NCBI GenBank assembly: GCA_048569615.1
Contig: JBLIRK010000019.1
Coordinates: 1 to 52,861 of the forward strand
Direction of reading: 5' to 3'
From: JAYEPK01 sp048569615
GTDB taxonomy: Archaea; Thermoplasmatota; Penumbrarchaeia; Penumbrarchaeales; Penumbrarchaeaceae
Length of the DNA stretch: 52,861 bases
Shown here: positions 35,263-43,947 of the stretch, piece after piece
Layout of the letters: every line of letters begins with the position of its first letter
Numbering within the stretch: the first letter of the stretch is position 1
The notes under the pieces: model-generated
Told to the model about the DNA's origin: nothing
The model's input: the letters and a program-made list of their open reading frames with translations, nothing else
Database searches by the model: none
Translations under genes and position numbers: made by a program

Positions 35263-35556
35263 TCAGGATGATATCACGAGTATGTAGAAGAGGATAAGCA
35301 GCAATCCTCCGATGAGAGGCAGATAGGTCATAAGCTTCTTTCTCTTGAGCATACTGTCCCATTCCTGCTGGCACTTGTCCGTGCATATGTCCTTGTCGGG
35401 TGAAATGGCAATTCCGCAGTTGAAGCAGTGCTTGTGGGGTGCGAATGCCTGAGCCGGAGAGCTCCCCTCTGCAGAAGATGATATCATCCTCTCCAGGGCC
35501 CGTTTCTTCTTGCCGCCCTTTCTGGGGGACTTGCTGGCCTTGCCGCTCAAGTTCAC
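35263..35556 (-). CDS. DUF2116 family zinc-ribbon membrane protein
   Basis: Small protein of 97 residues. A basic N-terminus (KASKSPRKGGKKKRAL) precedes a zinc ribbon HKHCFNCGIAISPDKDIC...C and a C-terminal transmembrane helix (YLPLIGGLLLILFYILVIS). This layout is that of the archaeal DUF2116 family, unknown function. GTG at 35556 overlaps the pyrH stop as GTGA; because GGAGGT lies only 2 nt before that GTG, a TTG at 35550 with 8-nt spacing is an equally good start. Confidence 0.83.
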   Translation of the reverse strand: MNLSGKASKSPRKGGKKKRALERMISSSAEGSSPAQAFAPHKHCFNCGIAISPDKDICTDKCQQEWDSMLKRKKLMTYLPLIGGLLLILFYILVISS

Positions 35557-36251
35557 GCACCTCCCTTGGACGATTCTATGATCGTTCCTTCGAATCCCCT
35601 GCCTGTCAAAGCGGAACCAAGTGCTTTGAGATTCCTTCCGTTCAGGATCCCCGTTCTTATGCCCGCCCTGTGGACAATCGCGGCTGCAAGCGGGTCAAGG
35701 ACCGAGTGGGAACCGGCTCCTCTGCTGGTCTTGGACACGAGCTCGACAAGTTCCCCCGATGTCATCTTCGGTATCCATGCGGCATCGGGGTCCTCGTTCG
35801 GATCGGACGTATATGCTCCTTTGACCGCAGTCAGGTTCAGGAACAGGTCGGCTCCCCATCTTTCGGCTATCAGGGCCGAGACCGCATCGGTGGTATGTCC
35901 TGGGTGGGTGCCGCCGCCAACTGCCACACCGTGGGTGGAGGCGCCAAGTATCGCCTCCTCGATGCTGGTGAAAGGTCGGGGGTAGGCAGCGTCTCCCATC
36001 GCACCCAGGACAAGCCATGAATTCAGTCGGGTGGCCTCTATACCAAGGCTGTCCAGAGCTGCCTCGTCAGTTCCCAGCTCCCTTCCGATGTTGATGAAAT
36101 CCCTTGCCGTCCTTCCCCCCCCCGTCACGATTATGAACTTGTTATTCCCGGAGAGTTCCCTTATTAAGGCAATGAAGCCCCTGATGAAATCCGGATCGCT
36201 ATCATCCTTTAGCAGGATGGAACCACCCAGGGAGAGCACAATTTTTTTCAG
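35553..36251 (-). CDS. pyrH: UMP kinase, archaeal type, probable CTG start
   Basis: Phosphorylates UMP to UDP using ATP. The 232-residue amino-acid-kinase-fold protein has LSLGGSILL, VTGGGRTARDFINIGRELG, LDSLGIEATRLNSWLVL, VGGGTHPGHTTDAVSALIAE and LNLTAVKGAYTSDP, all archaeal UMPK signatures. A GTG at 36239 would truncate the first strand, whereas CTG at 36251 gives MKKIVLSLGG, matching the usual archaeal start, with GGAGGT exactly 6 nt upstream. It heads the operon pyrH-DUF2116-coaD/DUF84-rhomboid. Confidence 0.92.
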   Translation of the reverse strand: MKKIVLSLGGSILLKDDSDPDFIRGFIALIRELSGNNKFIIVTGGGRTARDFINIGRELGTDEAALDSLGIEATRLNSWLVLGAMGDAAYPRPFTSIEEAILGASTHGVAVGGGTHPGHTTDAVSALIAERWGADLFLNLTAVKGAYTSDPNEDPDAAWIPKMTSGELVELVSKTSRGAGSHSVLDPLAAAIVHRAGIRTGILNGRNLKALGSALTGRGFEGTIIESSKGGA

Positions 36252-36257
36252 TTTACA

Positions 36258-36263
36258 ACCTCC
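36258..36263 (-). promoter_or_regulatory. Shine-Dalgarno site deciding the pyrH start
   Basis: Minus-strand GGAGGT, 6 nt from CTG at 36251 and 18 nt from GTG at 36239. The spacing favours the CTG. It is the strongest ribosome-binding site in this operon. Confidence 0.65.
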
Positions 36264-36294
36264 TGCGGAGCTCTGCTGTGCAGTAACAAGGACC

Positions 36295-36304
36295 CTTATT
36301 AAAG
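36295..36304 (-). promoter_or_regulatory. TATA box of the pyrH operon
   Basis: Minus-strand CCTTTAATAA, predicted start near 36273, leader of about 22 nt containing the GGAGGT site. Confidence 0.6.
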
Positions 36305-36318
36305 GTTGCTGAGACCGC

Positions 36319-39300
36319 CTATTCCAGAAGCTGGGTCAGATCATCGGACTTCGCAGGTCCCTGCTGGGCCTCCCGGGGAGCTTCCGGCAGAGCGGCCTGA
36401 GGCGGTTGCGATGGTGTTTCCTGGGGTCCGGGTGGGAGGGCGCCCTGGTCCGCGGTAGTCGGGAGCAGACCGGCACCTCCGAAGATATCATCCAGATCCC
36501 CGGTCTCGGTCGGAGGCGGAAGCTGCGAAGCCGCAGGAGCCTCCGGCATCATTCCCGGCTGCTCCATCTGCGGGAGATCAGCATAAATGTCCTGTCCCTC
36601 ATAGAGGCTCTTCTGCATTTCCTCCGCCTGCTTCCTCCTTTCCTCCTCTTCTTCGGCCTTCTTCCTGTTCGCCCTTATGAGGATTACAACTACCCCCACT
36701 ATCAGAACAAGGAGCAGGACCGCTATCAGTATTATTATTATCAGGAACGATGTGAAGTTGTCCTCGACCCACGTGCCTTTGTCGGAGGGTGGAGCGGTGA
36801 CCGACGGATCCAGAGGATCGAAATCCTCTCCGTCTATAACGCCGTCCTTGTCGGTATCCCTTACCCTGGGATCAGTGCCGTTAAGGGCTTCCTGCCAGTT
36901 GAACCACCCGTCGTCATCTGTGTCAATGTTGGCGTCGGAGGGATCGTAGGGATTGAAGCCGTGCTCTTCCTCCCACTCATTGGACATACCGTCGTTGTCG
37001 TAGTCATTGTCATCCCGGATACCCTTCACGGTGATGTTCACAACGGTCTCTATGTAGTTGTCTGCGCTGTCGTAAACCCTCAGGGTTATGGTGTATGTTC
37101 CCGCCATAGGGAAGTCCCATGTCCCGGATATCTCGTTGGCATCCTCCTGGAATCCGTCGGATGCATCGAAATCCCATACGTATCTGAGGGTGTCGTTAAG
37201 GTCCGTATCCGGGTCAAGGGCCACTTCTGCGGAGTAAGGGATCTTGTATAGGATCTCGAATACCTGTCCCTCCTCCGGTGTATCAATGCCAACGTAAACA
37301 GGCGGATCATTGACGTTCACTATCACAATTCTGATCGGAAGGATGGATACCTTCTCCGGATCGACCTCGTCCACAAGGAAGATCTCAGTATCTATTGGAG
37401 GATAATCCGGTTCATAGGTGGGGGCATACCCGAATTTCTTCTCCGCATAGAAGTGGAGATAGGCAGTGGTCGGGTCCTCCTCATCAACATCAAGGTAGGT
37501 ATTTTCGGAGAGCGTGAGATTGCACTGGAATATAATGAGATCCTGCTCGCCGATGTCGATATCGACGTCCCCTGCCTTGATCGTCAGGTTGAACTCCTCA
37601 TGTTCGTAGACCGTGAAAAGGTACCTTCCGTGGATCTCTGAGGGCAGAGGGATCTCCTTCGTGGCGTTGGCCACGGAGATGAAGTAAGGGGTATCGACCA
37701 GGTTCGTCACATTGAACCATAGCACCTTCTCCACAACATCGAAACCGTCCTCCACCTGGAGTGTGACCCTGTGGGAGCCTACATGCTCGTTCCTGGGATT
37801 CCAGCTGACTATTCCCTTCTCCGTACATGTCAGCCACTCCTCGTCAGTAATGTCATCGTAGACGAAGGAGAAATTCAGCTTAAGACCGTCCGGATCCCCG
37901 TCGGCTGCGTCCCTTGCGGTGAGTGGGAATTTCTGGGTGAAGTCATCCTGGAATATCAACCATTCGAAGTTCTTCTTCGGGGTTCCCTGGGGCGGTATCG
38001 TTGGCAGGTCGTTGACCGGGAAAACGTTGATCTTCAGTTTCAACTCCTCGGAGACCTCTTGGCTCCCGTCCCTCGCCCTCAATCTTATTGTGTCGGCGGC
38101 AAAGGAATCCAGTTCATGATTGAAATTCTCATTCGGTGTGATCCTAAGGGCCCATGTCCATGGATTTTCCCCCGAACCGTTCACAAGTTCCGCCCTCCAG
38201 CTCCCCTCGTATTCGATGAAGGTGTCCCAGAGGTTCGCCTTGGTCTTGAGGGAAATGTTGAGGGGCACATTGGTGTATCCTTGTTCGATATCAAGGTCCT
38301 CGAACCAGTTGTATACTCCTTCGAAGTATGTGACCTGGTCCTCCGGGACGTTGAGGGTCCAGTTCCCCTCATCGAGAACAATTGTGGGCTCTCTGTTGAA
38401 CTGCTTGACCCTGAAGAGGAAGGTGTCGTTTGACTTGACCTCTGTCGGATTCCCGAAGGCATCGTAGAAATCCATGGGTATGATGTAATCTCCCTGCGGG
38501 ACGGTTTCGGGGACATCCATTCTGAACTCGTAATATCCGATTGTCCTGTCGTCATCGGAGTGTCCGGTGGGCATACCCATGCTAACGAACCTGAGCCCTA
38601 TGCTCCTGAAATCCGCGGTGAACGACCTGAGATCGTTCCAACCGTCCAGGTCCTGGACCGTCACATTGATCACGGCAGTATCGCCGTTGTTGAGGACCGG
38701 GGAGGGGTCCATGTTGACGGTGACCTTCGTCGGGACATTGTTGTCGGGAAAAGAGGTGAGGCCGACGGTTACCTTGTTGCCAACGTAAACGATGTCGGCG
38801 TATGTCTTATTGCCGTCGAACTCCCCGATCCCGACGGCCTTGACCACGGCGGTTGACGGAAGGGAGCCGGAGATTGTGCTGAATACCTTCAACCCATCGA
38901 ATCTGACGGGTGACTGGGTTCGACCTCCGGCAACGAAGATATTGTAGTCGGTCGGATTGTTGTAGAAGTCATCGTCCGATCCATCATCCTGCTTGGAGAA
39001 CATGATGACGTCCTGGTTTCCCTTGTTGTCGAGATTCCCGACGCCGAATCCTCTGAACTGGAACTTATAATCCTGGGAATAGGCTGCCTGGGGATCTGCG
39101 AATTTAAACTCCGTTTCGGGTGTGGAGGGGATATATGGCAGTTTTGGAATTATGTAAGCCTGTCCGTCCGTATAGACGGGATTCACGTTCTGGTTGTCAT
39201 CGATGGTGATAGCGACATCTATTGGACTGTCGGTATCACCGGCGAAATTGCCAACAGCCATGGCATAGGGCACCGTAGGGAAAGTCCCGTCCCCCCTCAT

Positions 39301-40233
39301 GACGTGGTTGGGGTCAAGGTCCTTCTCGTTTCCCCATGATACCGTGACACCCTGATGGTAGATGGCTCTGACCTCGGCCTGGACCCAGTTGTTGTTTGAA
39401 ACTCCGCCCCAGGCGAATGCTATGTCCATGTTGCTATCCTTGTTGAAATCGGCGAAACCCACGAAACAGTTCATATTCCATGATGCGGGGTAGGACTTGG
39501 ATGTGACATTGGACCTGGCAAGTCCCGAGGAGGAATACCTAAGCAGGGCGAGTACAATATCCTCACCCTGGTTCCCGGCGTTCCCGTTGGTATCCCTGTT
39601 GTAGATCACAGCGGTATCAATGTCGCCGTCCCCGTCCACGTCCGCGTTGTCCATATCGTACTTTCCGTCTCCCCAGAACCAAGCACCCGTGAAGGATATT
39701 CCCTGCATGGAATAGAACACGTCGGTGAACTCGTGGTACGTTTCAAGGGTGAAACCGGAGCCCGTATTCTCCAGGTAGAATACCCTCATGCTTCCGATGG
39801 TATCTGCGATCCCTCCGTTCTCACCTGCCATGCCGTATTCGTCCTGGCCAAGGGCTATGATGTCAAGGTCATGGCTGGGATCATTGTCATAGTCCACAAC
39901 CTTCAGGTCCGTGATGTACCAACCCGTCAGGGAGATGGTCCTGTAGGGGGAGAATCCGAAGCTCCCGCCGGAGCCGCCGTTGTTTGTGTACACGATGACC
40001 GCACCGTTGATTCCGACCACGAGATCGTCGTTGTTGACTCCGTCGATATTTCCCGTAGCCACCGATAATGCCTCCGATGAGGGTGTGGCTACTTCGTAGA
40101 AGCTTGGTGTATACCCGTATCTGGATGGAGGCTCCGATGCGCCCGAGCCGTCATCCGCATTGATGATGGTCATAGGTAGCGCAAGAAGCACTGCTAGAAG
40201 AACCGATATGGCAAAGGGAGACCTTCTTGACAT
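36319..40233 (-). CDS. giant membrane-anchored surface protein with FG-GAP propeller, cadherin/PKD-like domains and TSP3 repeats
   Basis: Exported protein of 1304 residues. The signal peptide begins MSRRSPFAISVLLAVLLALP. About residues 40-490 contain seven FG-GAP/VCBS-type units (for example VATGNIDGVNNDDLVVG, NADVDGDGDIDTAVIY, GVGNLDNKGNQDVIMF), as expected for a seven-bladed propeller of the integrin-alpha type. Ig/cadherin-like domains follow, with VNDLPTIPP and VNDPPVYVG linkers, then a PKD-like domain (YVWDFDASDG), TSP3-type repeats, one transmembrane helix (SFLIIIILIAVLLLVLIVG) and a 110-residue cytoplasmic tail that is first charged coil and then Pro/Gln-rich, ending DDLTQLLE. Likely adhesion or envelope role. 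Confidence 0.82.
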   Translation of the reverse strand: MSRRSPFAISVLLAVLLALPMTIINADDGSGASEPPSRYGYTPSFYEVATPSSEALSVATGNIDGVNNDDLVVGINGAVIVYTNNGGSGGSFGFSPYRTISLTGWYITDLKVVDYDNDPSHDLDIIALGQDEYGMAGENGGIADTIGSMRVFYLENTGSGFTLETYHEFTDVFYSMQGISFTGAWFWGDGKYDMDNADVDGDGDIDTAVIYNRDTNGNAGNQGEDIVLALLRYSSSGLARSNVTSKSYPASWNMNCFVGFADFNKDSNMDIAFAWGGVSNNNWVQAEVRAIYHQGVTVSWGNEKDLDPNHVMRGDGTFPTVPYAMAVGNFAGDTDSPIDVAITIDDNQNVNPVYTDGQAYIIPKLPYIPSTPETEFKFADPQAAYSQDYKFQFRGFGVGNLDNKGNQDVIMFSKQDDGSDDDFYNNPTDYNIFVAGGRTQSPVRFDGLKVFSTISGSLPSTAVVKAVGIGEFDGNKTYADIVYVGNKVTVGLTSFPDNNVPTKVTVNMDPSPVLNNGDTAVINVTVQDLDGWNDLRSFTADFRSIGLRFVSMGMPTGHSDDDRTIGYYEFRMDVPETVPQGDYIIPMDFYDAFGNPTEVKSNDTFLFRVKQFNREPTIVLDEGNWTLNVPEDQVTYFEGVYNWFEDLDIEQGYTNVPLNISLKTKANLWDTFIEYEGSWRAELVNGSGENPWTWALRITPNENFNHELDSFAADTIRLRARDGSQEVSEELKLKINVFPVNDLPTIPPQGTPKKNFEWLIFQDDFTQKFPLTARDAADGDPDGLKLNFSFVYDDITDEEWLTCTEKGIVSWNPRNEHVGSHRVTLQVEDGFDVVEKVLWFNVTNLVDTPYFISVANATKEIPLPSEIHGRYLFTVYEHEEFNLTIKAGDVDIDIGEQDLIIFQCNLTLSENTYLDVDEEDPTTAYLHFYAEKKFGYAPTYEPDYPPIDTEIFLVDEVDPEKVSILPIRIVIVNVNDPPVYVGIDTPEEGQVFEILYKIPYSAEVALDPDTDLNDTLRYVWDFDASDGFQEDANEISGTWDFPMAGTYTITLRVYDSADNYIETVVNITVKGIRDDNDYDNDGMSNEWEEEHGFNPYDPSDANIDTDDDGWFNWQEALNGTDPRVRDTDKDGVIDGEDFDPLDPSVTAPPSDKGTWVEDNFTSFLIIIILIAVLLLVLIVGVVVILIRANRKKAEEEEERRKQAEEMQKSLYEGQDIYADLPQMEQPGMMPEAPAASQLPPPTETGDLDDIFGGAGLLPTTADQGALPPGPQETPSQPPQAALPEAPREAQQGPAKSDDLTQLLE

Positions 40234-40293
40234 AATGTTCACCCTGTCTGAGATCACTCCAAACCCGGACCAGCCTGGGTCTTGGGTGCTGGT

Positions 40294-40302
40294 TCATATA
40301 TC
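40294..40302 (-). promoter_or_regulatory. TATA box of the 36319-40233 surface protein
   Basis: Minus-strand GATATATGA, predicted start near 40272, leader about 40 nt carrying GGGTGA before the ATG. Confidence 0.5.
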
Positions 40303-40349
40303 ATTATGGTATAATACTATTTCGAGGAGCTGTGTAGAGGCTGGACAAA

Positions 40350-40363
40350 GGGGGTATTCCCCC
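40350..40363 (+). other. short perfect GC hairpin upstream of aRF1
   Basis: GGGGG-TATT-CCCCC forms a 5-bp stem with a 4-nt loop, 76 nt before the aRF1 start and just upstream of a CTTAATTAC TATA-like element at 40378-40386. A plausible terminator or operator for the divergent pair; no T-run follows, so an intrinsic terminator is not certain. Confidence 0.4.
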
Positions 40364-40438
40364 TGGATTGGCAAAGCTTAATTACAAGGGCCAACTGTTC
40401 CCGCTTCCTGCCTCATCCTATGAATAACGGTGCATGAC

Positions 40439-41674
40439 ATGACAAAGCTCACATCCAGGGAGAAATACGATTTCAAGAGGGACCTCGAGCTGCTGGAGAG
40501 CTATAAGGGAAGGGCCACCGAGCTGATAACACTCCTCGTTCCCCCCTCCAAACAGGTATCCGACGTTGCCAACTATTTACGAAACGAGCTCTCCCAATCC
40601 TCGAACATCAAATCCAAGTCCACCAGGAAGAACGTCATGAGCGCCATAGAATCCATTCTCTCCCGCCTGAAGAATTACAAACAACCCCCGGAGAACGGAG
40701 TGGCATTCTTCATTGGGCATGTTCCCTCGGGTGCGGACCAGACATCGATGGTCGCACATGTCATAGAACCCCCTGCCCCCCTCACGACCTTCATGTACAG
40801 ATGCGACAGCTACTTCTACACAGACTATCTCCGTGACATGCTGACCGAGGAGGATGTGTACGGGCTCCTTGTCGTTGACAGGAAGGAGGCCACCCTCGGA
40901 CTTCTAAAGGGAAAGAGGATAGAGGTCATCAAGAACATACAGTCTCTGGTCCCCTCGAAACACGGAAAGGGCGGTCAGTCCAGGCTTCGGTTCGAGAGGT
41001 TGATAGAGATTGCTGCCCACGAGTACTTCAAGAAGGTTGGCGAGCTCTGCAACGATGCATTTCTCGAAACGGAAGGGCTGAAGGGATTGCTCATCGGCGG
41101 TCCCGGAGCGACTAAGGATTTCTTCGTGGAGAACGATTACCTGCACCATGAACTCCAGAAGAAAGTAATAGACACATTCGACACTGGATATACCGATGAA
41201 TCAGGGCTCCCCGAGCTGATAGGAAAAGCCAAGACCGCTCTTCAGCACCTGGAGGTTTCCAGGGAGAAGGAACTGATGGAGAGGCTCTTCTCGGAGATCA
41301 GGAAGGAGGACGGAGGCCTTGCTTCCTACGGCAGGGAGCAGGTAAGGAAAGCTCTGGTAACCGGCGCCGTCGAGATCCTGCTCGTTTCCGAAGAGCTGAA
41401 GATGCTCCACCGGACATTCGAATGCCCGAGCTGTCAAAAGACCTTTTCCGTGAATCAGAAGAGGAAGGATGAGCCGTTCTTCAGCTGTCCTGAGGACGGC
41501 TCCCAGTGCAATCTCCTTGAAGAGGAGGACATGGTGGAGGAGATGGCTAATCTGTGCGAGATGTATTCCACCGATCTAGAGCTCATTTCCACCGATTCAT
41601 CGGAGGGGGCAATGCTGCTTCAGGCATTCGGTGGGATAGCCGCGATACTAAGATACAGCATACAATTCAAGTGA
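40439..41674 (+). CDS. prf1: archaeal peptide chain release factor 1 (aRF1)
   Basis: Recognises all three stop codons and triggers peptide release. The 411-residue protein has the stop-reading NIKS at 56-59, the YxCxxxF motif in YRCDSYFY, and the catalytic GGQ at 178-180 within HGKGGQSRLRFERL. The C-terminal domain carries FECPSCQKTF and FFSCPEDGSQC, a zinc-binding minidomain that many eukaryotic eRF1 proteins have lost. Start at 40439 is supported by GGTG 6 nt upstream; a GTG at 40430 is the alternative. The gene stands alone, 13 nt from the convergent RHH gene. Confidence 0.97.
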   Translation: MTKLTSREKYDFKRDLELLESYKGRATELITLLVPPSKQVSDVANYLRNELSQSSNIKSKSTRKNVMSAIESILSRLKNYKQPPENGVAFFIGHVPSGADQTSMVAHVIEPPAPLTTFMYRCDSYFYTDYLRDMLTEEDVYGLLVVDRKEATLGLLKGKRIEVIKNIQSLVPSKHGKGGQSRLRFERLIEIAAHEYFKKVGELCNDAFLETEGLKGLLIGGPGATKDFFVENDYLHHELQKKVIDTFDTGYTDESGLPELIGKAKTALQHLEVSREKELMERLFSEIRKEDGGLASYGREQVRKALVTGAVEILLVSEELKMLHRTFECPSCQKTFSVNQKRKDEPFFSCPEDGSQCNLLEEEDMVEEMANLCEMYSTDLELISTDSSEGAMLLQAFGGIAAILRYSIQFK

Positions 41675-41687
41675 ATGTGGACTGATC

Positions 41688-42005
41688 CTATTCCTCCAGG
41701 ACCTCCTTGACGGTCTTCAAGGAGACGCTTCTTTTTATTGACCTCCTCTCCCTTACGAGGTCCATTATCTTGTCGTCGAAGGTATCTGATGACTTCGCCG
41801 GTTCATTGGTTCTGGATATCTCCCCCTTTTCCTCCTTTTCAAGCCAGTCCGCCATTGCCTGCCTGATGATTTGGGATGGATTGTATCCCTTTTCCCTGCA
41901 GTAGCTGAAGAACCGGTTCGCATCTTCGACGAAGTCCTGTGTAACGACGATATGGATGGGATCCCCGGCTCCGTAGTTCTTGTACCCGTCCTTCCCCCTT
42001 ACCAT
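41688..42005 (-). CDS. ribbon-helix-helix family protein
   Basis: Protein of 105 residues. PIHIVVTQDFVEDANRFFSYC, then GYNPSQIIRQAMADWLEKEE, fits an RHH (CopG/MetJ) strand-helix-helix unit, followed by a charged tail (MDLVRERRSIKRSV). Likely a dimeric DNA-binding regulator; the target is unknown. The start at 42005 follows AGGTG, and a TATA-like GAAATATATAC (about 42040-42050) overlaps the end of trpS, suggesting its own transcript. Confidence 0.7.
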   Translation of the reverse strand: MVRGKDGYKNYGAGDPIHIVVTQDFVEDANRFFSYCREKGYNPSQIIRQAMADWLEKEEKGEISRTNEPAKSSDTFDDKIMDLVRERRSIKRSVSLKTVKEVLEE

Positions 42006-42051
42006 TTGAACACCTGATATTTCAACCAAAGGGTTCTTTCTTGTATATATT

Positions 42052-43365
42052 TCAATCTTCCATAACATACTCATCGATGAGATGTTCGGTCTCATCCCTC
42101 CTCTCCTTCAGATCGGAGAGGAACCTCCTTGCATGCTCTGCTGCTTCCTTCTTGCACTGTCCGCAGAGGCGCTCCCCGCTCCTGCACTCTCTCTCGATCC
42201 TCCTGATCTCATCCTCCGTATCCACGGTATGGAAGAGCATCGTATCGAAAACTGAGCAGTTGTCGGGGTCCCCACCTTTCTCTTTCTGCTCGGCTGCGGT
42301 CTCCCTTCCACCGGTAATGGCCTTCATGATCTTCGATGCGCCTTCCTTTGGCTCGTCGTCGAGAAAAATAGCGGTCTCCGGTTTCGAGGAGCTCATCTTT
42401 TCCCCTGTAAGACCCTTGATGAAGCGGTGGAAGGTGGCTGCGGGCGGAAGGAATCCGTAGTTCCCCTCTTCGTGCTCAACAACGGCAACGGCCTCATCCA
42501 GTCTGATCAACTCGGCTATTGAAGCTCCGTTCACATACAGAGCTTTGTAGTTGGGAATCATCTTCATATCAAGGTATCCTTCCTTTACCAGGGCCGTTCT
42601 TGCCTTTATTAACCGCTCCTCTACGTCATTATCGACCTTAACAAAGATCCCAACCTTGCCGTCAGCGGTCTCGGTGGCATTGAAGATCCGGAAGGATGAA
42701 GCGAGGTCCCTGCAGAGCCTCATGTGGGGGTCCTGGTCCACTCCTACCGGAACGACAACGGGTATAGGACCCAGCTTCACCTGGGGGTGAAGGATATCTC
42801 CGGCTTGTACAAGGGGTGCGTTGACATGGCCTATGTTGGTCTGGTCGTTGAATCCGTAGATTGACCTCATTGTGGAGAGGTTGACCTTCTTCCCCAGGAG
42901 CAACGCCAGGTCCTTGACAACCTGCCTTTTGGATTGGAAATATACCTCGAATCCCTCCCTTCCGACACCCAGGGCGAGATAGTTCCTCACGTAGGAATCT
43001 ATCGCAAGATTCCTCGCCTTCTCCAACGGCATGTCCCTTGTGGAATAGGATTCAAGGTCCGCTACACCGATGAATACCCTCGCACCGAATCCCTGGAAGT
43101 ACCTGATCTGGTCGATGACCATCTTGTGTCCGAGATGCATGCGGCCCGACGGCATCAGACCGGACATTATGGCAAAGGGTTCCTTTTTCTTGATGCGGTT
43201 CAATACGTAATCAAAACCCCTGTGGCCGAATACGATGCCTTCCTTGAACAATCTGGGCTGGGATTCCCTTTCTGGGAGCTTTCCGGCATCGAAAGGCTCG
43301 ATTCCGAACTCTTCCATCAGATGTTTGTATTCATTGGTCTTCGAATAGGACCACGGATCGATCAT
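42052..43365 (-). CDS. trpS: tryptophanyl-tRNA synthetase
   Basis: Class I enzyme charging tRNA-Trp. The 437-residue chain has GLMPSGRMHLGH (HLGH at 77-80), VADLESYSTRDM, YGFNDQTNIGHVNAP, VPVGVDQDPHMRL and KMSSSKPETAIF (KMSSS at 323-327), then a C-terminal anticodon-binding domain with RLCGQCKKEA. Between DPHMRLCRDLASSF and PPAATFHRF there is an extra stretch of about 75 residues (about 228-306) that I do not expect in typical archaeal TrpRS. The start ATG at 43365 is preceded by GAGGTG. It is divergent from alba. Confidence 0.95.
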   Translation of the reverse strand: MIDPWSYSKTNEYKHLMEEFGIEPFDAGKLPERESQPRLFKEGIVFGHRGFDYVLNRIKKKEPFAIMSGLMPSGRMHLGHKMVIDQIRYFQGFGARVFIGVADLESYSTRDMPLEKARNLAIDSYVRNYLALGVGREGFEVYFQSKRQVVKDLALLLGKKVNLSTMRSIYGFNDQTNIGHVNAPLVQAGDILHPQVKLGPIPVVVPVGVDQDPHMRLCRDLASSFRIFNATETADGKVGIFVKVDNDVEERLIKARTALVKEGYLDMKMIPNYKALYVNGASIAELIRLDEAVAVVEHEEGNYGFLPPAATFHRFIKGLTGEKMSSSKPETAIFLDDEPKEGASKIMKAITGGRETAAEQKEKGGDPDNCSVFDTMLFHTVDTEDEIRRIERECRSGERLCGQCKKEAAEHARRFLSDLKERRDETEHLIDEYVMED

Positions 43366-43460
43366 CTTCGGTGCCACCTCTTCGGGATAGGTCAGGGTGT
43401 AATAATCCTTGGGTTATTTGTTTTTCTTCAATTAATTTATGAAATAAGGTTCCAGACAAG

Positions 43461-43469
43461 TATTAAATA
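43461..43469 (+). promoter_or_regulatory. TATA box of alba
   Basis: TATTAAATA with predicted start near 43490, leaving a 27-nt leader carrying GGGGG 9 nt before the GTG start. Confidence 0.55.
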
Positions 43470-43516
43470 ATTCCCCATTCAATGAGGGAAAACCTAGGGA
43501 CAGGGGGACCCCAGCA

Positions 43517-43798
43517 GTGAAAGACAACACGGTTTTCATAGGTAGAAAACCCTCGATGAACTATGTTCTGGCAGTGGTGACCCAGTTCAATTCCGGAGCC
43601 GACCAGGTAACGGTGAAGGCAAGGGGAAGGGCGATCAGCAAGGCTGTGGATGTCGCCGAGATCGTCCGGAACCGCTTTCTCCAATCCGCTTCCCTCGGTG
43701 ATATCAACATAGGCACTGAAAGGGTCGAGGACGAGGAATCAGAGGATGGGATCAACGTCAGCTGGATAGAGATAGTCATCAACAAGGGAAAACAGTGA
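43517..43798 (+). CDS. albA: DNA/RNA-binding protein Alba
   Basis: Chromatin protein of 93 residues that binds DNA and RNA as a dimer. The N-terminus reads VFIGRKPSMNYVLAVVTQF, the standard Alba K-P-x-M-x-Y-V segment with the lysine that is acetylated in Sulfolobus (homologous position, inferred). VKARGRAISKAVDVAEIVRNRF is the helix that contacts nucleic acid. GTG start with GGGGG upstream. Followed by a 204-nt non-coding segment with RNA structure before rpl44e. Confidence 0.96.
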   Translation: MKDNTVFIGRKPSMNYVLAVVTQFNSGADQVTVKARGRAISKAVDVAEIVRNRFLQSASLGDINIGTERVEDEESEDGINVSWIEIVINKGKQ

Positions 43799-43813
43799 AG
43801 AGCCCCGAATCAG

Positions 43814-43857
43814 GTTGCATCCCACCCGACAGGGTGCCCAAGGACCTCCGATGCAAC
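43814..43857 (+). ncRNA. structured non-coding segment between alba and rpl44e, possible small RNA or 3' structure
   Basis: GTTGCATC (43814-43821) pairs exactly with GATGCAAC (43850-43857), an 8-bp closing stem. Inside it, CACCC (43823-43827), GACA and GGGTG (43832-43836) form a second perfect stem. A T-rich tract, TTTGCTTAGTTTTGACGTTTT, of 21 bases in two pieces follows near 43860-43880. No gene fits the 204-nt gap. It may end the alba transcript or be a small RNA; the sequence alone does not distinguish these. Confidence 0.45.
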
Positions 43858-43927
43858 GTGTTTGCTTAGTTTTGACGTTTTAAACAAGATGGGGTGAAAT
43901 CCAGCTGTGTGAGTGCTTCCTTCCAGC

Positions 43928-43947
43928 CCATTAACTATTAATAATGG
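43928..43947. promoter_or_regulatory. palindrome upstream of the rpl44e operon
   Basis: CCATTA (43928-43933) and TAATGG (43942-43947) form an exact 6-bp inverted repeat around an AT-rich centre, 35-50 bp ahead of a TTAAATAG TATA-like box (43979-43986). It could be an operator, or merely AT-rich promoter sequence. Confidence 0.35.
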
